Source: Fragilaria crotonensis
Taxonomy: Eukaryota > Bacillariophyta > Fragilariophyceae > Fragilariales > Fragilariaceae
DNA: 64,000 nucleotides
Direction: 5' to 3'
NCBI GenBank assembly: GCA_022925895.1
Contig: JAKSYS010000232.1
Span: forward strand, 1 to 64,000
The position numbers were made by a program, and so were the translations under genes. Under the pieces are notes generated by a model. The model saw only the letters and a list, made by a program, of their open reading frames with translations, searched no databases and was not told where the DNA came from. Below, one piece after another: positions 22,976-34,041 of the stretch. Each line of letters begins with the position of its first letter. Position 1 is the stretch's first letter.

Positions 22976-25842
22976 AGGGAGGATACTATACAAACATACA
23001 AGGAAACACGCACAAGAAGGCTTGAGCAATGATGGAATGATAAAAAGATAAAAAGCACCAATTGTGGAGGAACAAAGGTGAAAAACATGCATTGCAAAAC
23101 GTGGTCTGTGAGACCCTTCCAATCAGCAGCATACGGAATTTTCTCATTCCTGAAAGCACAGATTGAACTAAAAAACAATTTATCTGAGACAAAACAATGA
23201 ATAATGAGCTTTCTTAAGAATATGAAGTCGTTTGGTGACTTGCTACCATTTCATACCTATGAGAATTCTTAAATGAATACTCTGAAATTGAAATGCAGAT
23301 AAATGATAAAAATGATTATAAAATTTTTGAACTCTGTCAGATTTACAACTAACAGTTACTAAATATGAAATTCTTTATCTAAATAGCGTATTTTGGTAGT
23401 TTTAATGAGGAAGAAAATAACGTAAATATTGTTGAACCTCATCCCAGCAATGCCCATAGATGCAGATGAAGGGCTCAAATTCTTTTCCCTCACAAAGAGC
23501 GGTCGCTTCGACATACTAGACTTGCAACTTTGCACACCTCCTCTGCACAACAAGGCTCCGGACTTCAGGTTATTTCTACCAACTTTCCATAGGCGTCAGC
23601 ATCACGCAATAGCAAACTTCCCTACCGGTTCGTCGATCTACAGGCAGTCACAACAGGTACCGTCGCTCCAAGAAGCCTTCAACAAATGCTGTTATCGTTT
23701 TCCTTTAGCAACTATATACCTTCGGCTACCCGGCGTGCTCACATATAATCATGACTGTTTCAACATTTCAGCAGCTTCTCCATTTCTAGCTACCCTGCAA
23801 TTCAAATTCTGAGATTATAAGTTCCTTGTGACTCCTATACCAATGCTCAGTTTTCAGTATCCAATTTTACTTGCCTGCCATAGGCCAGCAACATGAAATA
23901 CCTTGTCCTAGAAAAAGTTTGCGGTTTAACATGTATGAAGAGATTACGATATATGTACTAGAGGATTTCTACTAATTCAAAAGATGGTGCACTTTAAAAG
24001 TTGATGTCTTGTGTTAGTAGGCATAATGCATACCTTCTTTAATTGCTCATTCCTCTGCTATGATGATGTGATGGCTGATATCCGAAGCTTCAGGATCTTT
24101 CCAGAGGCCGTGACCATCATTGCAAAATGTTGCGCTTCATATCATGATTCGTGGACTTTCTAACATTCACTGTGCAACTCAAAATGAAGGTGAAGGGGAT
24201 CAGGGTTTGATCCAGCATGTCAACATAAAGTCTTGGTGTCATCAAGGCTGATCAATCACTTTAGGCACTATACATTGGTGATGTAGTTGAATACCTCAGC
24301 GACGGTCTCAACAGGTGAACATAGTGGTGATTCCTCTTTGTTCAGCAGAGACGAACAATATGCCCCTCCTGGGAACGACCAACCATAGCGCTGAGCGGTA
24401 CTGAGCCGTTCCGGACTAAAATGACATGCTGGTACAATTGGGCTGCTTGACGTACAACCAATGACACCGAAACAGCTTTCCTTCGCTCTGAAAGTTCAAG
24501 ATGAACTGCAATTCAACATTTTTTTATCTGTTTCCGAACAAGAAGGACAGCCCGGCCAAAGGGCCCCTCACCAGTCAATGAAATATATTGATATTCCGTG
24601 TAGTTTCCATTGCACACCCATACTCCTATTTGTACGCCATCTTCTTGATTGGATTCAATTTAGTATCCTGAACATTGGTGCCACTGCAAGCATGTCCTTC
24701 TTGTTCTGCAAGTGCTTTGCATTTGAAATTGTCCAGACAGCATGCAGTTGAAGAACAAGCAAATAAGCCGCAGCAATTCCTCACCATATTCAAGACAGCC
24801 ATACCCATTCTGGGAGTTGTGTCTTGACATTTGCAACAACACCGCTCAGAATGAATGCACTCATCATGGTTGCGTCCTATGTAAGGTCACGTGCATTTAA
24901 GCAAGGACAGTACCCACACAGCATTTCCGAAACTTCTGCGTTTGGATGAGATGCTTCAGCCAACATCAACATGAGATGCTCCACCTATTCCTTTCCGCCA
25001 ACCTCTTATATCTTTCTGACCCTTGACTAGTACTCCACCTTTGCAAGTTGCGGCATACTTTCATATACTATCATTTCCAGCATTTGCTCAGTAACAATAT
25101 TCTCCTTCTTGCCCTTGACTTCTCATGTCTGAGTGAACATAAAGTAAATGCAGGTTGAAGCATCATTTCCTTCTTTTTCTTGAGTCCTTTCTCTGGAATA
25201 CATTGTCACCTCCGATGCAAAAAATATGGATGATATCATTGCTCTTGGATTCAACTTCAAGTTCAATTCAAGCCACAAAGCAAGCGAGCGAAAAAGCGCT
25301 CAAAACAAATGGCAGGATGGAAGGACCCAAACATATCTGCAATGGTGCATCTTACTTGTCATACAACTTCTTTGACCAGTTCAACTTTTTTCAGCGCACT
25401 CGGAATTATGTTCTTGTGTACTCAAATGTACTCCATTACTTGCTGTGTTTGGTCATCCACCACATCATCTGCAATCAAATGGAATTGAAATTGCCAATGT
25501 ACCGGCGTACCTCCTCAAGAAAACATCATATGCACCTTCTTTTCTCCAGCCTGCAGGAAAAACTTTCCAATTAAGAAGGTCATGCAAGCATCAAATGTTG
25601 AGTCTGAAAATGCTTCTTTTGAATCCTTGCCTTGTTCCTTGCTTGTCCTCATTTACATTTGTGATGAGGGCATTGCTTCCTGATTGATACTCATAATATA
25701 TAAGAACTAATTATCGGGTTGTCACCGTCTTTGATCTTAATACAAGACCAAAGTGTGTACCCCTCTGTGGCCAAACCATATTACAGGTTGGCGACAGTTA
25801 TTTCCCTAACCCTAAAATGAGACACTGATACTGTGACTCCCG
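22976..25842. other. AT-rich anonymous sequence in transposon graveyard
   Basis: Long AT-rich stretch with only short ORFs on both strands, none with a recognisable motif. Probably decayed mobile DNA, but no terminal repeat or domain supports a specific element. The last 150 bases may be the 3' tail of the adjacent reverse-transcriptase element. Confidence 0.35.
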
Positions 25843-27196
25843 CTACTGTGCTGTCGACACAGGACGATAAAATTGTGTCATCAAAAGTTGGCGGCTGCCT
25901 TCCTTAGACATGCGTTCTCGCGATAGTCGCATATACCTTAGCCACCGTCGGCGTGTTGTGGTACTCTTCTTCAATATTGACTCCAACGATCTCTCGCAAT
26001 AGTGGCGGTCGCCAGCCTGGACTCTCTCAGGATTGGCATCCACGGCCCTGATCTCGACAGTTTGCGCGTCTCTAATACATCGGAGATGTTCCTCTGTTGA
26101 AGTATGAAGAACATGGTTCCGAGCTTGCCATAGCCGCTGGGTTGTTTGTTGGAGATGGTTCAATATAGTGGTAAGAACTCGGAGACCTTTGCCTTCTTGC
26201 TCGTCGCACGTGTTTCCATATGGACTTAGATCCGCTAACAGTCTCCATTCCACGCTCAGGTATCCTTTTATTGTGTTGTTCCATCCAATACACTCTTGTT
26301 CGTTGAGCGCTTTCCGATTGCGATCCTGTAGTTTTTGTGGGAATTCCTCAATATCTGGGGAGTATACTTCCCCTTTAAGCCAGGCCATGATACTCGCTTT
26401 CAGAATTGGGAAAATTGGATGATATTCTGTAGGGGATAGTCGACGTCCTAACTCCCTCACGCTCTTGTCGTGTTCAGGATTAGCCGTGCATCGAAGTATG
26501 TGGTCTGTTGTTTCGGCATGTTGCTTACAACATGGACATAAGTCCAAATCAACATCGTGCGTTTGTGACACACGTGCCCGTTTTACTCCCGTATGCCATT
26601 GATCGAAGATGAATTTCGAGTGCGACAGCTGCTGTGCCTGTGGATTCAACTTACGGTAAAACCTCCCAAAGACTTCAAAGTCAATACTGTCCCACACTTT
26701 ATTGGTCCATCGTTGGCGTGATTGAATGTATTGGCGCAAGTGATATCCATTGATGTGATATCGGAGTGTAGTAGCTTCCTCTTGGCCAAGGAGACGAATA
26801 CCGTTTACCGAGATGGTCACACGAGCCTCTGGTGTATGTTCGGTATATTCAACTGACTGACGAAGCTTAAGATTGCTGCAATACCATGTTGCCAGCTGAT
26901 TGGCACGATTGTTGTCTACAATATCTTTCCTTTGTCTGCTCCTCCCCGATATCACCTGGTGACCTTTCACCCAAACCGGACGTACCTTTCGCCGCAATAA
27001 ACGTTTCTCTGCTTGTATGATACCCAGAAGATCTGCATTGCTTGGCTGTCGTCGCTTCGTGGACGCATTGTCTTTCTGTTTGATGACTTTCGCTATAGCT
27101 GCCTTGCTGTCTGTCACCCATTGAAATGTACACTTGTGACGCTTTCCCCACAGAGAATGAAGAAGTGATATCCTAATTGACTCTACTACTATGTAC
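25843..27196 (-). pseudogene. 3' part of a reverse-transcriptase element: RNase H remnant and zinc knuckle
   Basis: The frame is open from about 27196 with no start codon, consistent with 5' truncation. It reads HKCTFQWVTDSKAAIAKVIK (the DSK of an RNase H last strand region), then a linker and VRPVWVKGHQVISGRSRQRK, where VKGHQ matches the 'VKGH' near the RNase H active site, and NNRANQLAT, another conserved RNase H block. Further on CPCCKQHAETTDHILRC is a CCHC-type zinc-binding motif common after the RT/RNase H of diatom and other non-LTR-like elements. A Trp- and Arg-rich tail ends at 25843. The reverse transcriptase proper is missing. The open frame of 424 codons suggests a fairly recent fragment. 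Confidence 0.6.
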
Positions 27197-27548
27197 TAGT
27201 AAACAAGGTTACCTTCAGTTCTTGTAACACTACTCCACACATTGCAGTAATGAGTAATAAGGCATGAAATACAAATGAGCTTTCTTTTCTATTGCCAAAA
27301 TTGGGTTTGCATTTCCTGCAGGCTTTGTTGTCCAGAAAGTCTTCAAATTCCCAATACCACTGCGGCACCTTGTCATTTGGAGTAACTACTTGCAGTCTAA
27401 TAACAGCCATCACCTTCATTGCAAGTGCAAGATTATGAGGACACTCACATCCTAATGGGCATTAGTGGATAAAGAAATGCAGCATGATGAAGCGATAATA
27501 GAGAATACATTGGTACGTCATGATACTAGTTATGGTGTTATGGTCTCA
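27197..27548. other. Left flank of the 6.4-kb transposon
   Basis: AT-rich spacer between the RT-element fragment and the transposon's left terminal repeat. No gene is supported. The last three bases (27546-27548, TCA) form the left target-site duplication. Confidence 0.5.
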
Positions 27549-27565
27549 GGGGCGTTGTTAACTCC
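27549..27565 (+). repeat. Left terminal inverted repeat of the 6.4-kb transposon
   Basis: GGGGCGTTGTTAACTCC, exact inverse of 33939-33955. Preceded by TCA. Confidence 0.9.
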
Positions 27566-27628
27566 CAAAAAATGCACCAAAACCGGATACAACTCCGGGT
27601 ATTTTGGTATCATGCCGTTATTTTTGGC

Positions 27629-27728
27629 CGTTAGCCTGATACAGTATCCGTGAACCTGATACGAATTTTTTTGGAACGAAAATATCAGGATCAGGATCAC
27701 GGATACCGTATCACGATGCCGGCTAACG
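27629..27728. repeat. 100-bp subterminal imperfect hairpin
   Basis: Outer arms CGTTAGCC (27629-27636) and GGCTAACG (27721-27728) enclose TATCCGTGA (27645-27653) and TCACGGATA (27697-27705), with further pairing between CCTGATA and TATCAGG in the centre. It contains several GATAC/GTATC motifs also found at the right end, so it may be a transposase-binding region. Confidence 0.75.
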
Positions 27729-28100
27729 ATGAAATAACTTCTAACGGAAACAATGTCTGCATGTACTTCGTAACAATATATGGATATACATACCTCCTAT
27801 CACAAATACGCGCAATATCAATTTGCTGCGAATATTTTGTATTCTCACTTGTTGTTTGTTGAGTGTGATACGAACACCAATACAGTACCAGGTAGTAGCA
27901 TGATACAATGTACAACGTACAATGCAATTAAAACGTGTATGTACTGTGCTTATGGTGCGCATACGATGTCTATTGTCGCTATTGTGTACGTATTGCGCGG
28001 ATGTCGTACTCCAGTGTTGTCAACCGAACCAATGCAATACCGACATTGTGCACGCGAGGCACAACGACGATTGAATCCCAGGAGGGGTTTAGAGCGTTGC

Positions 28101-28135
28101 ACTAGAGACCATTCGGGCTCCGAAGCAGTGGCCCA
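28101..28135 (+). repeat. Internal inverted repeat, left copy
   Basis: CACTAGAGACCATTCGGGCT and following bases to GGCCC match the inverse of 33692-33726 with about three mismatches. Confidence 0.8.
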
Positions 28136-28332
28136 ATTTCTGGTTATGAGCACCAATTTGGCCAAAACTTTAACGTCTTCTCTGAAATGCAACCTCCATC
28201 TACTTGGGTGAACATTTAAAAAAATTGTTTAAGAAAATAACCGGCCATGCCCAATCCTGCTTCGGCGCGCAAATTTGTGGACTCATTCAGCAGCATGTTT
28301 ATTCGAGCAGCACCAAAAAATGTATTTTTAGC

Positions 28333-29807
28333 ATGGTGCGGATCATGACATCAATGCAGCAGCCATTCTCATGGGAATCACTGATTCCTACATCATTCAA
28401 GAACACTCTGTACATACCATCCCTGAAGATGTCAGTGACCGCAGGATCATTTGTGAGATACAGTGCAGTTGAGGCAGGCCCTCCCAACGTTGGTCGCATT
28501 CTTGAAGTGGTAACATCAATGGATATGATTCCGGATCATGAAAATCAACCACTCCTCCACCTTGAATCATTGTCAGAAGGTCAATTTGAAGATGATCAAC
28601 CAGTTCAGTATGCAAAGGTCAACATATTTAAGGACCGCGAATCGTTTCCTGCTGATTGCAATTTTCCAGAGGGCAGCGATCGGTTTGACAGATGGCAAAG
28701 AATTGTCCAGCTTGGAAAATGTGAGTGGATACCATCGTATTTCATCATTGGCCTTGCATTTGTTGCAATTGAAGATGATGGCTTCTTTGATGATTGCCAT
28801 GGAATGTGTAACTTTTTCCTTGTAAAATATCGCATCGCAGAAAATGGAACTGTTTCTATCATCCCGCGACGAGCGTGTCCACCATTCCCGGACAAATAGA
28901 GAGTTTTCGAAGGATTTGGTCAGTGGATTACTGCGAACTTGTATTTAATTCCATCCGACATATAAGACAAGAAATGCAACGAATTCTGTGCCGTGTCGCA
29001 CAATCGCAGGGCAACTTTGCAGTTAAGAACACAAAATTGCAGGTGCCCAGCTGCACCTGGCACTTTATCAAGGACACGCTGACTACAAAAGGTATCGAGA
29101 GTAACACTGTCAAATTCAGCCAACCCCGCAGCTTCCTTTCCTGGGGACTGGTGTACAATTCATGTCGACACACTGGGTACCTTGACGTGTTGCGTTTTGA
29201 CACGGTATGCAAGTTACAAGTTTTCCGGGCTTTCTTTGGCAACATGGCGGGTTTTGGGGTCCGCAAGAAGCGACCAAAGTATAGCGATGGTCGTTTTCTA
29301 TTGACTGTGAATGATGTGCTTAATGTCGTCTCGTGTCCTTCACAAGAACAAGTAGATGACAACAATACAAATTGTTTGCCATTCCAGCGATTCGGAGTAA
29401 CTGAAGATGGAATCGACTTGGCATATGATGCATCGGAGGGCACTTTACAGATTGTACTGCGGTATCGAAAGGTCGTGGTGACAAGTGAATCAATTCAGTC
29501 TCTTGCTGATGTCGGTGTTGCTGCTGTGGTCGGTGTGAATAAACCGAAAATGGGTTGTGCACTTATTAACATGAGTGCCCAATCACTTGAAATGCTAAGC
29601 TGTGTCGCTCCTGGAATGGAGTTCATCGACAACTTGTATGTGATGCGAGTGCAGGACGTTTTCAAGAGCACTGGTGAAATACGTGCTAAGAAGGTCTATA
29701 AGATACACGAAACGACAAGACGAACAACAAATGTGAATACAATGGAACTCGTTACATACACTGACGTCGCATTTGTCTATCAACAAATTCAAGAAATGCT
29801 CGAATAA
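28333..29807 (+). CDS. Transposon accessory protein with BAH-like region; frame break inside
   Basis: The first ATG in frame (28333, MVRIMTSMQQPFSWESLIPT) leads into SFVRYSAVEAGPPNVGRILE, PVQYAKVNIFKDRESFP and RIVQLGKCEWIPSYFIIGLA. This order (basic beta barrel opening, 'AKV..' strand, late 'WIP...IIG' segment) resembles a BAH domain, which reads histones or nucleosomes; this is a tentative call. The frame stops at 28899. A second open frame overlaps from about 28875 and continues ESFRRIWSVDYCELVFNSIR to QIQEMLE at 29807, with no recognised domain. Either a one-base shift split one gene or there are two overlapping ORFs. It is convergent with the large transposon gene. A comparable small partner gene occurs in the neighbouring pogo element. 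Confidence 0.5.
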
Positions 29808-29844
29808 GAATACTCTCAATTAAGTTAGATGTAGAATGTTCAAC

Positions 29845-32800
29845 TTAGTCGCAACGTGAGCCGTCATCCCTGCTTTGTACACTTTCAGCACAGGTAAAGT
29901 CATCGTCATCATCATCATCGCCTCCCTCATTGCTGTGTTCGTATGACCTACTACTACTTTCATCATCATCACCTTCATCGTTGCTGTCGTCGTACGTACT
30001 ATCATTGTTACTATTCTCACAATTTGAGAAAAGGGAATCACCATGGCCACTGAACCACATCATTCTTCGCTGGAGCCATCGAGCTATTCCCAAGAGTTTG
30101 CTTTTCTTGACTGAATTCCTCGCCAAGCCGCCTTGATTGGTTCGACGGAAAAAATATGATTTTATTAAAGCATTCACGGCTTCCCATCCCTGTTGCGAGA
30201 AGCGATGCAAGCACTTCCACTCTTGCATGTATCGCATAACATGTGAGGACGAAAGCATATGAGTATAATTAGTGCATCCCTCTTTGCCATAGACTTTCAC
30301 CCAGTCACAGAACCAGGCATCGATATGGGCCTGAAAGGTTCGTATCTCAGCTTCGGTTGCATCTGTGTTCTTCCGAAGGAGAATTATTGCTGACCTGTAT
30401 CGATGAAAGCAATGAAGCAACAAATGTTTATTCACATCTGAGTCAGGAAACGAGTCCTCGATGAGCAACTCAATTGAGTTCATTACAGCCCGAGTGCGAT
30501 TGTTGTCCATTGACAACGTCCCCATGTTGCCTTCCTCGGTAAGTGGGAAGCGCCATTGGGAAGGTGCCATCCCTGTACCCAGAATCTTAGTATTGATAGT
30601 GCGTGTGATACGAAGAACATACTCATCTTGTCGTCGACTGGACCCGTTTGCTACTGTCCAGTCCAACAGTCCTTTTTGAGCGTTTGAAATTCCGGAACGA
30701 AGGATACTCTCGATTGATTTCAACCCAACTCGATTTTCCAAATGCAAAATGCATACTACTGCCTGCAACACGAGGTACATAGCTTGATCCTTTGGTTCGC
30801 TGTCAGCCAGCATTTGAGTTATATCTCTCGTCCGCTGCTCATTTACAAGCTGTTGTCGGAGTCGCTGCTGGCGATCAAAAAGTGTGCCAGTGACCGGCAA
30901 TGAACGACTAGCGAGTTCATCGGTGATGTGACGAGCCCAAACTGCTTTGTCGCTTTGCTGACTTGGTTTGAAGTCAATATCAAATCTGTCGCCTTCAATC
31001 ATTAGTTCTCCTTTACGACGAACGTACATCTTCTGCTGCTGGTGAGAGGGGATATTGTCGTGACCTCCTTCGTCGTGGTTGCCAGCATCTGCATCGATAA
31101 GAACATCATGAACTAGCTCAGTCAGGACACGAAGCTCATCCTCAAGTTCAACCCTCACCTCTGGATCAGCCAAAAATGGGTAGTGATAGCACTCTTCATC
31201 ATTGTCGAGGGGCTTCTCTCTGCATAACACGCAGCTTGCCTTGTCTTGAGGAACATGCAAGGATGAAGACCGGCATGGACAAATGTAGCAAAACTTTTCC
31301 TTCACTTTGGCGGCCCCGCCATCATCAAGGGCTCCCCACTGGAGCTTCATATCTCCGGGAAAGGACATCTTAAATTTCTGACAGAGTAATGCCCTGGCCA
31401 CCTCACCATCATTGAACTTGTCGTAGTACAGTGCTCGAAATCCATTGAGAGTTGTCTTATTATCTTTTGCAATCACAATTCGAAGCGGAAAACAGAGATT
31501 CCGGCTCTGAACAAGAGAGTCAGGTTCATGTAGTAGAAGGGGATGCTTTGTTAGTGGATCGCAGAGTCCCATATCATTAAACTTTAATCCCGCCGCTACA
31601 TGAGAAATGGAATTCGTCAGTTGAGCACCATCGGATGTAAGTGCCAACTCCACTGCTCGACTCTTGGCTACCTCCATAAGGCCAAACGCCTCAAACAAAG
31701 TCTTTGTCACCTTTATCGCATCGAATTCGAAGCCCTCGCCAATGTCATTGTCATGATCAATGTTGCTGTTCTCATCGTCGATGCCTTGAAATGTTTGTCC
31801 TATCATAGTGAATGGACAGAATGCCTCGGCAGCTGCTTCTAACATCCTGGCTGTTCGTAATATTGAAGACTTACTAGGAAGAATACCTCGTGCATACTTC
31901 TCAGTCACATCAACATGCCGCAACACCTCGATTCCTGCCAGACTTAAATTGAAGCCGGCAACATCCATGGCCTTCAAAATCTTCCATGGTGTGAAAACAC
32001 TTTTCCGAAGATGGCTTCGAACCTTTTCAATCATGCAGCGTTGTACTTCGCCATCAAGAAAGTTGTCATCCCACATGCAATCAACAAGAATCGCAGCTTT
32101 GCTCTTGTCACAACATCGTTTCATGTCCTTAACGTTCAACAGCTTTGACAACGCAGACCAAGCATCGCCAGCATTGCAGTGTGAAGAAATTTTTTCTATT
32201 TCAGAATAAGTCCATTCAAACGACAGTATACTGTCGACAACAATCTTTGCAAGGCGACTCTCTGGAAACTTGCGTTTGTCTGCAAAAGATGACCTGTTAA
32301 CAAAATCATCTATAAGCATTGACAACTCACGAGAGAATTGAGTATTCTCAATTTGGATACGATGTTTCCTACTCTTCAGCACGGGGTCGCTATGGCACTT
32401 TCCACTTTGTTCAGCATCAGCATCATTGAATTGCTGCGTTTCGATATTCTTACTGTGCACTTTAAGTTGCGCAATCTCTGCTGTAAGAGCCTCCATTTTC
32501 ACAACAAGATTAACATGGCTGCGATCAAGTTCACTCACGCGCTTATTCAACCATGCATTTTTCTCTTCGAGTGCAGTGGTGTACTTTTCTTTCATTGATT
32601 CAAGTTTCTCGTTAGTTGCCGGAGTAACACATGTTGTTATCGGTGGCCGCGTGGCCATGTAGTAGGGCATTGTATAACTTCTGGTTTCGGGGCTGCTGAT
32701 TTCTTCATCAACATTGAGCGACGACAAAGAAGGATTCCCTACTAGTACTTGCTCATGATTGTTATCACTCCCAAATGATGAGGCAAATAATCGTTGGGGT

Positions 32801-33273
32801 GCAACAAGCTCTGATTCTGCACCTGCACTTTGTTCTTCGCCACCACTTTCCTCACCAGCAGCAGCTGTTTCTGAGGTACTCCATTTTACAGAATTTTGAC
32901 GTCGAGGCTTTTTCTTGGTCGGGCTTGCAGTTGGTGATTTGATTTCATTCTTCGCGTCGTTGGTGCAGGGAGATGCAGATAAATTGCAAAATAAAAAATC
33001 ATCTCGTCCTTGTTTTCCGACCTGCTTGGTATTTTTTTCTCGATACGGCTTTTGAAGGGTTGTAGGGTGGGCCAGATTCGAATGTCCACCTGTACACACG
33101 TAGCGTTTCTTCTGACGGTTGGCCCTTTTCATGTTGTTATTTACAGCATCCTCAAGCAGATCACAACCGTGGCAAAAAAAGTAGTCAGGATACTCTTCTT
33201 TCCGATTTTTTCCAAACGAGAGACATGTGACAGGGTAATCCCTGCCTCGTTTGTAGAGATCATGTGGCCGCAT
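29845..33273 (-). CDS. 1142-residue putative transposase of unknown family
   Basis: A single uninterrupted frame from a true ATG. Residues 34-64 form a possible C2CH zinc site (FFCHGC and YVCTGGH). Residues 100-200 are Ser/Thr- and Lys-rich and probably disordered. Residues 222-283 form a predicted coiled coil (EKLESMKEKYTTALEEKNAW). A helical central region follows, with ALTSDGAQLTNSISHVAAGL at 544-563, where the Asp after Ser could be a first catalytic acid. A Cys/His cluster at 662-684 (CYICPC...H...CVLC) looks zinc-binding. Near 1030-1075 comes SQQGWEAVNALIKSYFFRRT and then KSKLLGIARWLQRR. The tail is highly acidic (DDDDDD). Position inside intact terminal repeats argues for transposase. 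I do not recognise the family and a full DDE triad could not be fixed by eye. Confidence 0.7.
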   Translation of the reverse strand: MRPHDLYKRGRDYPVTCLSFGKNRKEEYPDYFFCHGCDLLEDAVNNNMKRANRQKKRYVCTGGHSNLAHPTTLQKPYREKNTKQVGKQGRDDFLFCNLSASPCTNDAKNEIKSPTASPTKKKPRRQNSVKWSTSETAAAGEESGGEEQSAGAESELVAPQRLFASSFGSDNNHEQVLVGNPSLSSLNVDEEISSPETRSYTMPYYMATRPPITTCVTPATNEKLESMKEKYTTALEEKNAWLNKRVSELDRSHVNLVVKMEALTAEIAQLKVHSKNIETQQFNDADAEQSGKCHSDPVLKSRKHRIQIENTQFSRELSMLIDDFVNRSSFADKRKFPESRLAKIVVDSILSFEWTYSEIEKISSHCNAGDAWSALSKLLNVKDMKRCCDKSKAAILVDCMWDDNFLDGEVQRCMIEKVRSHLRKSVFTPWKILKAMDVAGFNLSLAGIEVLRHVDVTEKYARGILPSKSSILRTARMLEAAAEAFCPFTMIGQTFQGIDDENSNIDHDNDIGEGFEFDAIKVTKTLFEAFGLMEVAKSRAVELALTSDGAQLTNSISHVAAGLKFNDMGLCDPLTKHPLLLHEPDSLVQSRNLCFPLRIVIAKDNKTTLNGFRALYYDKFNDGEVARALLCQKFKMSFPGDMKLQWGALDDGGAAKVKEKFCYICPCRSSSLHVPQDKASCVLCREKPLDNDEECYHYPFLADPEVRVELEDELRVLTELVHDVLIDADAGNHDEGGHDNIPSHQQQKMYVRRKGELMIEGDRFDIDFKPSQQSDKAVWARHITDELASRSLPVTGTLFDRQQRLRQQLVNEQRTRDITQMLADSEPKDQAMYLVLQAVVCILHLENRVGLKSIESILRSGISNAQKGLLDWTVANGSSRRQDEYVLRITRTINTKILGTGMAPSQWRFPLTEEGNMGTLSMDNNRTRAVMNSIELLIEDSFPDSDVNKHLLLHCFHRYRSAIILLRKNTDATEAEIRTFQAHIDAWFCDWVKVYGKEGCTNYTHMLSSSHVMRYMQEWKCLHRFSQQGWEAVNALIKSYFFRRTNQGGLARNSVKKSKLLGIARWLQRRMMWFSGHGDSLFSNCENSNNDSTYDDSNDEGDDDESSSRSYEHSNEGGDDDDDDDFTCAESVQSRDDGSRCD

Positions 33274-33691
33274 GCTTTACTTCGCTTGCAATACACTCGA
33301 AAAGTGCTGAGGTACTGCGTTATCTCCTCGACAAAGATCACATGCTACTCTGACTTGTGACAACGCAAATTCTTGCGATCCAAATTTCTCGCGTACATTC
33401 TACGTGTGAATTGGTACACATTTCTAATTTACCTCCACGTGGCAGGTCACTTCTGAGCCACAAATCGACTTCTCCAAAAAGCCGAACGACGATGCGTCCG
33501 TGCATCTCGTGTTACAACCCTATGTAACAAGCTTAACGATGCACTATCTCTACGTCGTTTGAAGAATTGGTTGAGAAATCAAGCTTTGAATGAGCTCAGA
33601 AACCGTTATCGACTCTGTACTAAAGAGTGCTTTCTCAGATCATACAAAAGCGAAAGTGATAACGGTCTTTTAACGAGAGGCTGGCGGGATC

Positions 33692-33726
33692 GGGCCACTG
33701 CTCCAGAGCCCGAATGGTCTCTAGTG
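33692..33726 (-). repeat. Internal inverted repeat, right copy
   Basis: GGGCCACTGCTCCAGAGCCC and following bases to CTAGTG are the inverse of 28101-28135. Flanking sequence to the right carries TGATAC motifs (33822-33935). Confidence 0.8.
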
Positions 33727-33938
33727 GCGTGTCACAAACATCCGTTTTTGCTGAACGAACCATCAAATTGTGTGACGTTATGTGGGCAGTTGAAATAAGT
33801 GTGGATGCGTCAGCAATCATCGTGATACAAACTTTTGAGTTAATAACGAATTCTTGTATCACGGACTTTCAGTTTAACTAAAAATATATTTAACGTTAAG
33901 TTCACAACTGCCTGATACAAAATTTTGTGATACGCAAA

Positions 33939-33955
33939 GGAGTTAACAACGCCCC
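33939..33955 (-). repeat. Right terminal inverted repeat of the 6.4-kb transposon
   Basis: GGAGTTAACAACGCCCC, exact inverse of 27549-27565, followed by TCA at 33956-33958. Confidence 0.9.
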
Positions 33956-34016
33956 TCAAACCCCCTGGTGCGGCCGTGCGCTAGTTCTACCAGTAGTAGG
34001 TACTACTAAGCTACTA

Positions 34017-34041
34017 CCGTAAAACTCTCTGGTTAAGACCC
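34017..34041 (+). repeat. Left terminal inverted repeat of the pogo-type element
   Basis: 25 bp, perfect inverse of 37128-37152, next to TA at 34015-34016. Confidence 0.95.

Larger units (their letters stand above)
27549..33955. mobile_element. 6.4-kb two-gene DNA transposon with 17-bp terminal inverted repeats
   Basis: Both ends carry GGGGCGTTGTTAACTCC in inverted orientation (27549-27565 and 33939-33955), flanked by TCA on both sides (27546-27548 and 33956-33958), a 3-bp target-site duplication. Inside are two convergent genes: an accessory gene on plus (28333-29807) and a 1142-residue protein on minus (29845-33273), their stops 37 bases apart. Further in, a 35-bp inverted repeat recurs at 28101-28135 and 33692-33726. 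Short TGATAC-type motifs cluster in both subterminal regions, and a 100-bp hairpin sits at 27629-27728. The 3-bp duplication would fit PIF/Harbinger or CACTA, but the termini lack the CACTA sequence and the target is not TWA. The superfamily is therefore unassigned. The intact minus-strand gene suggests it is young. Confidence 0.85.
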
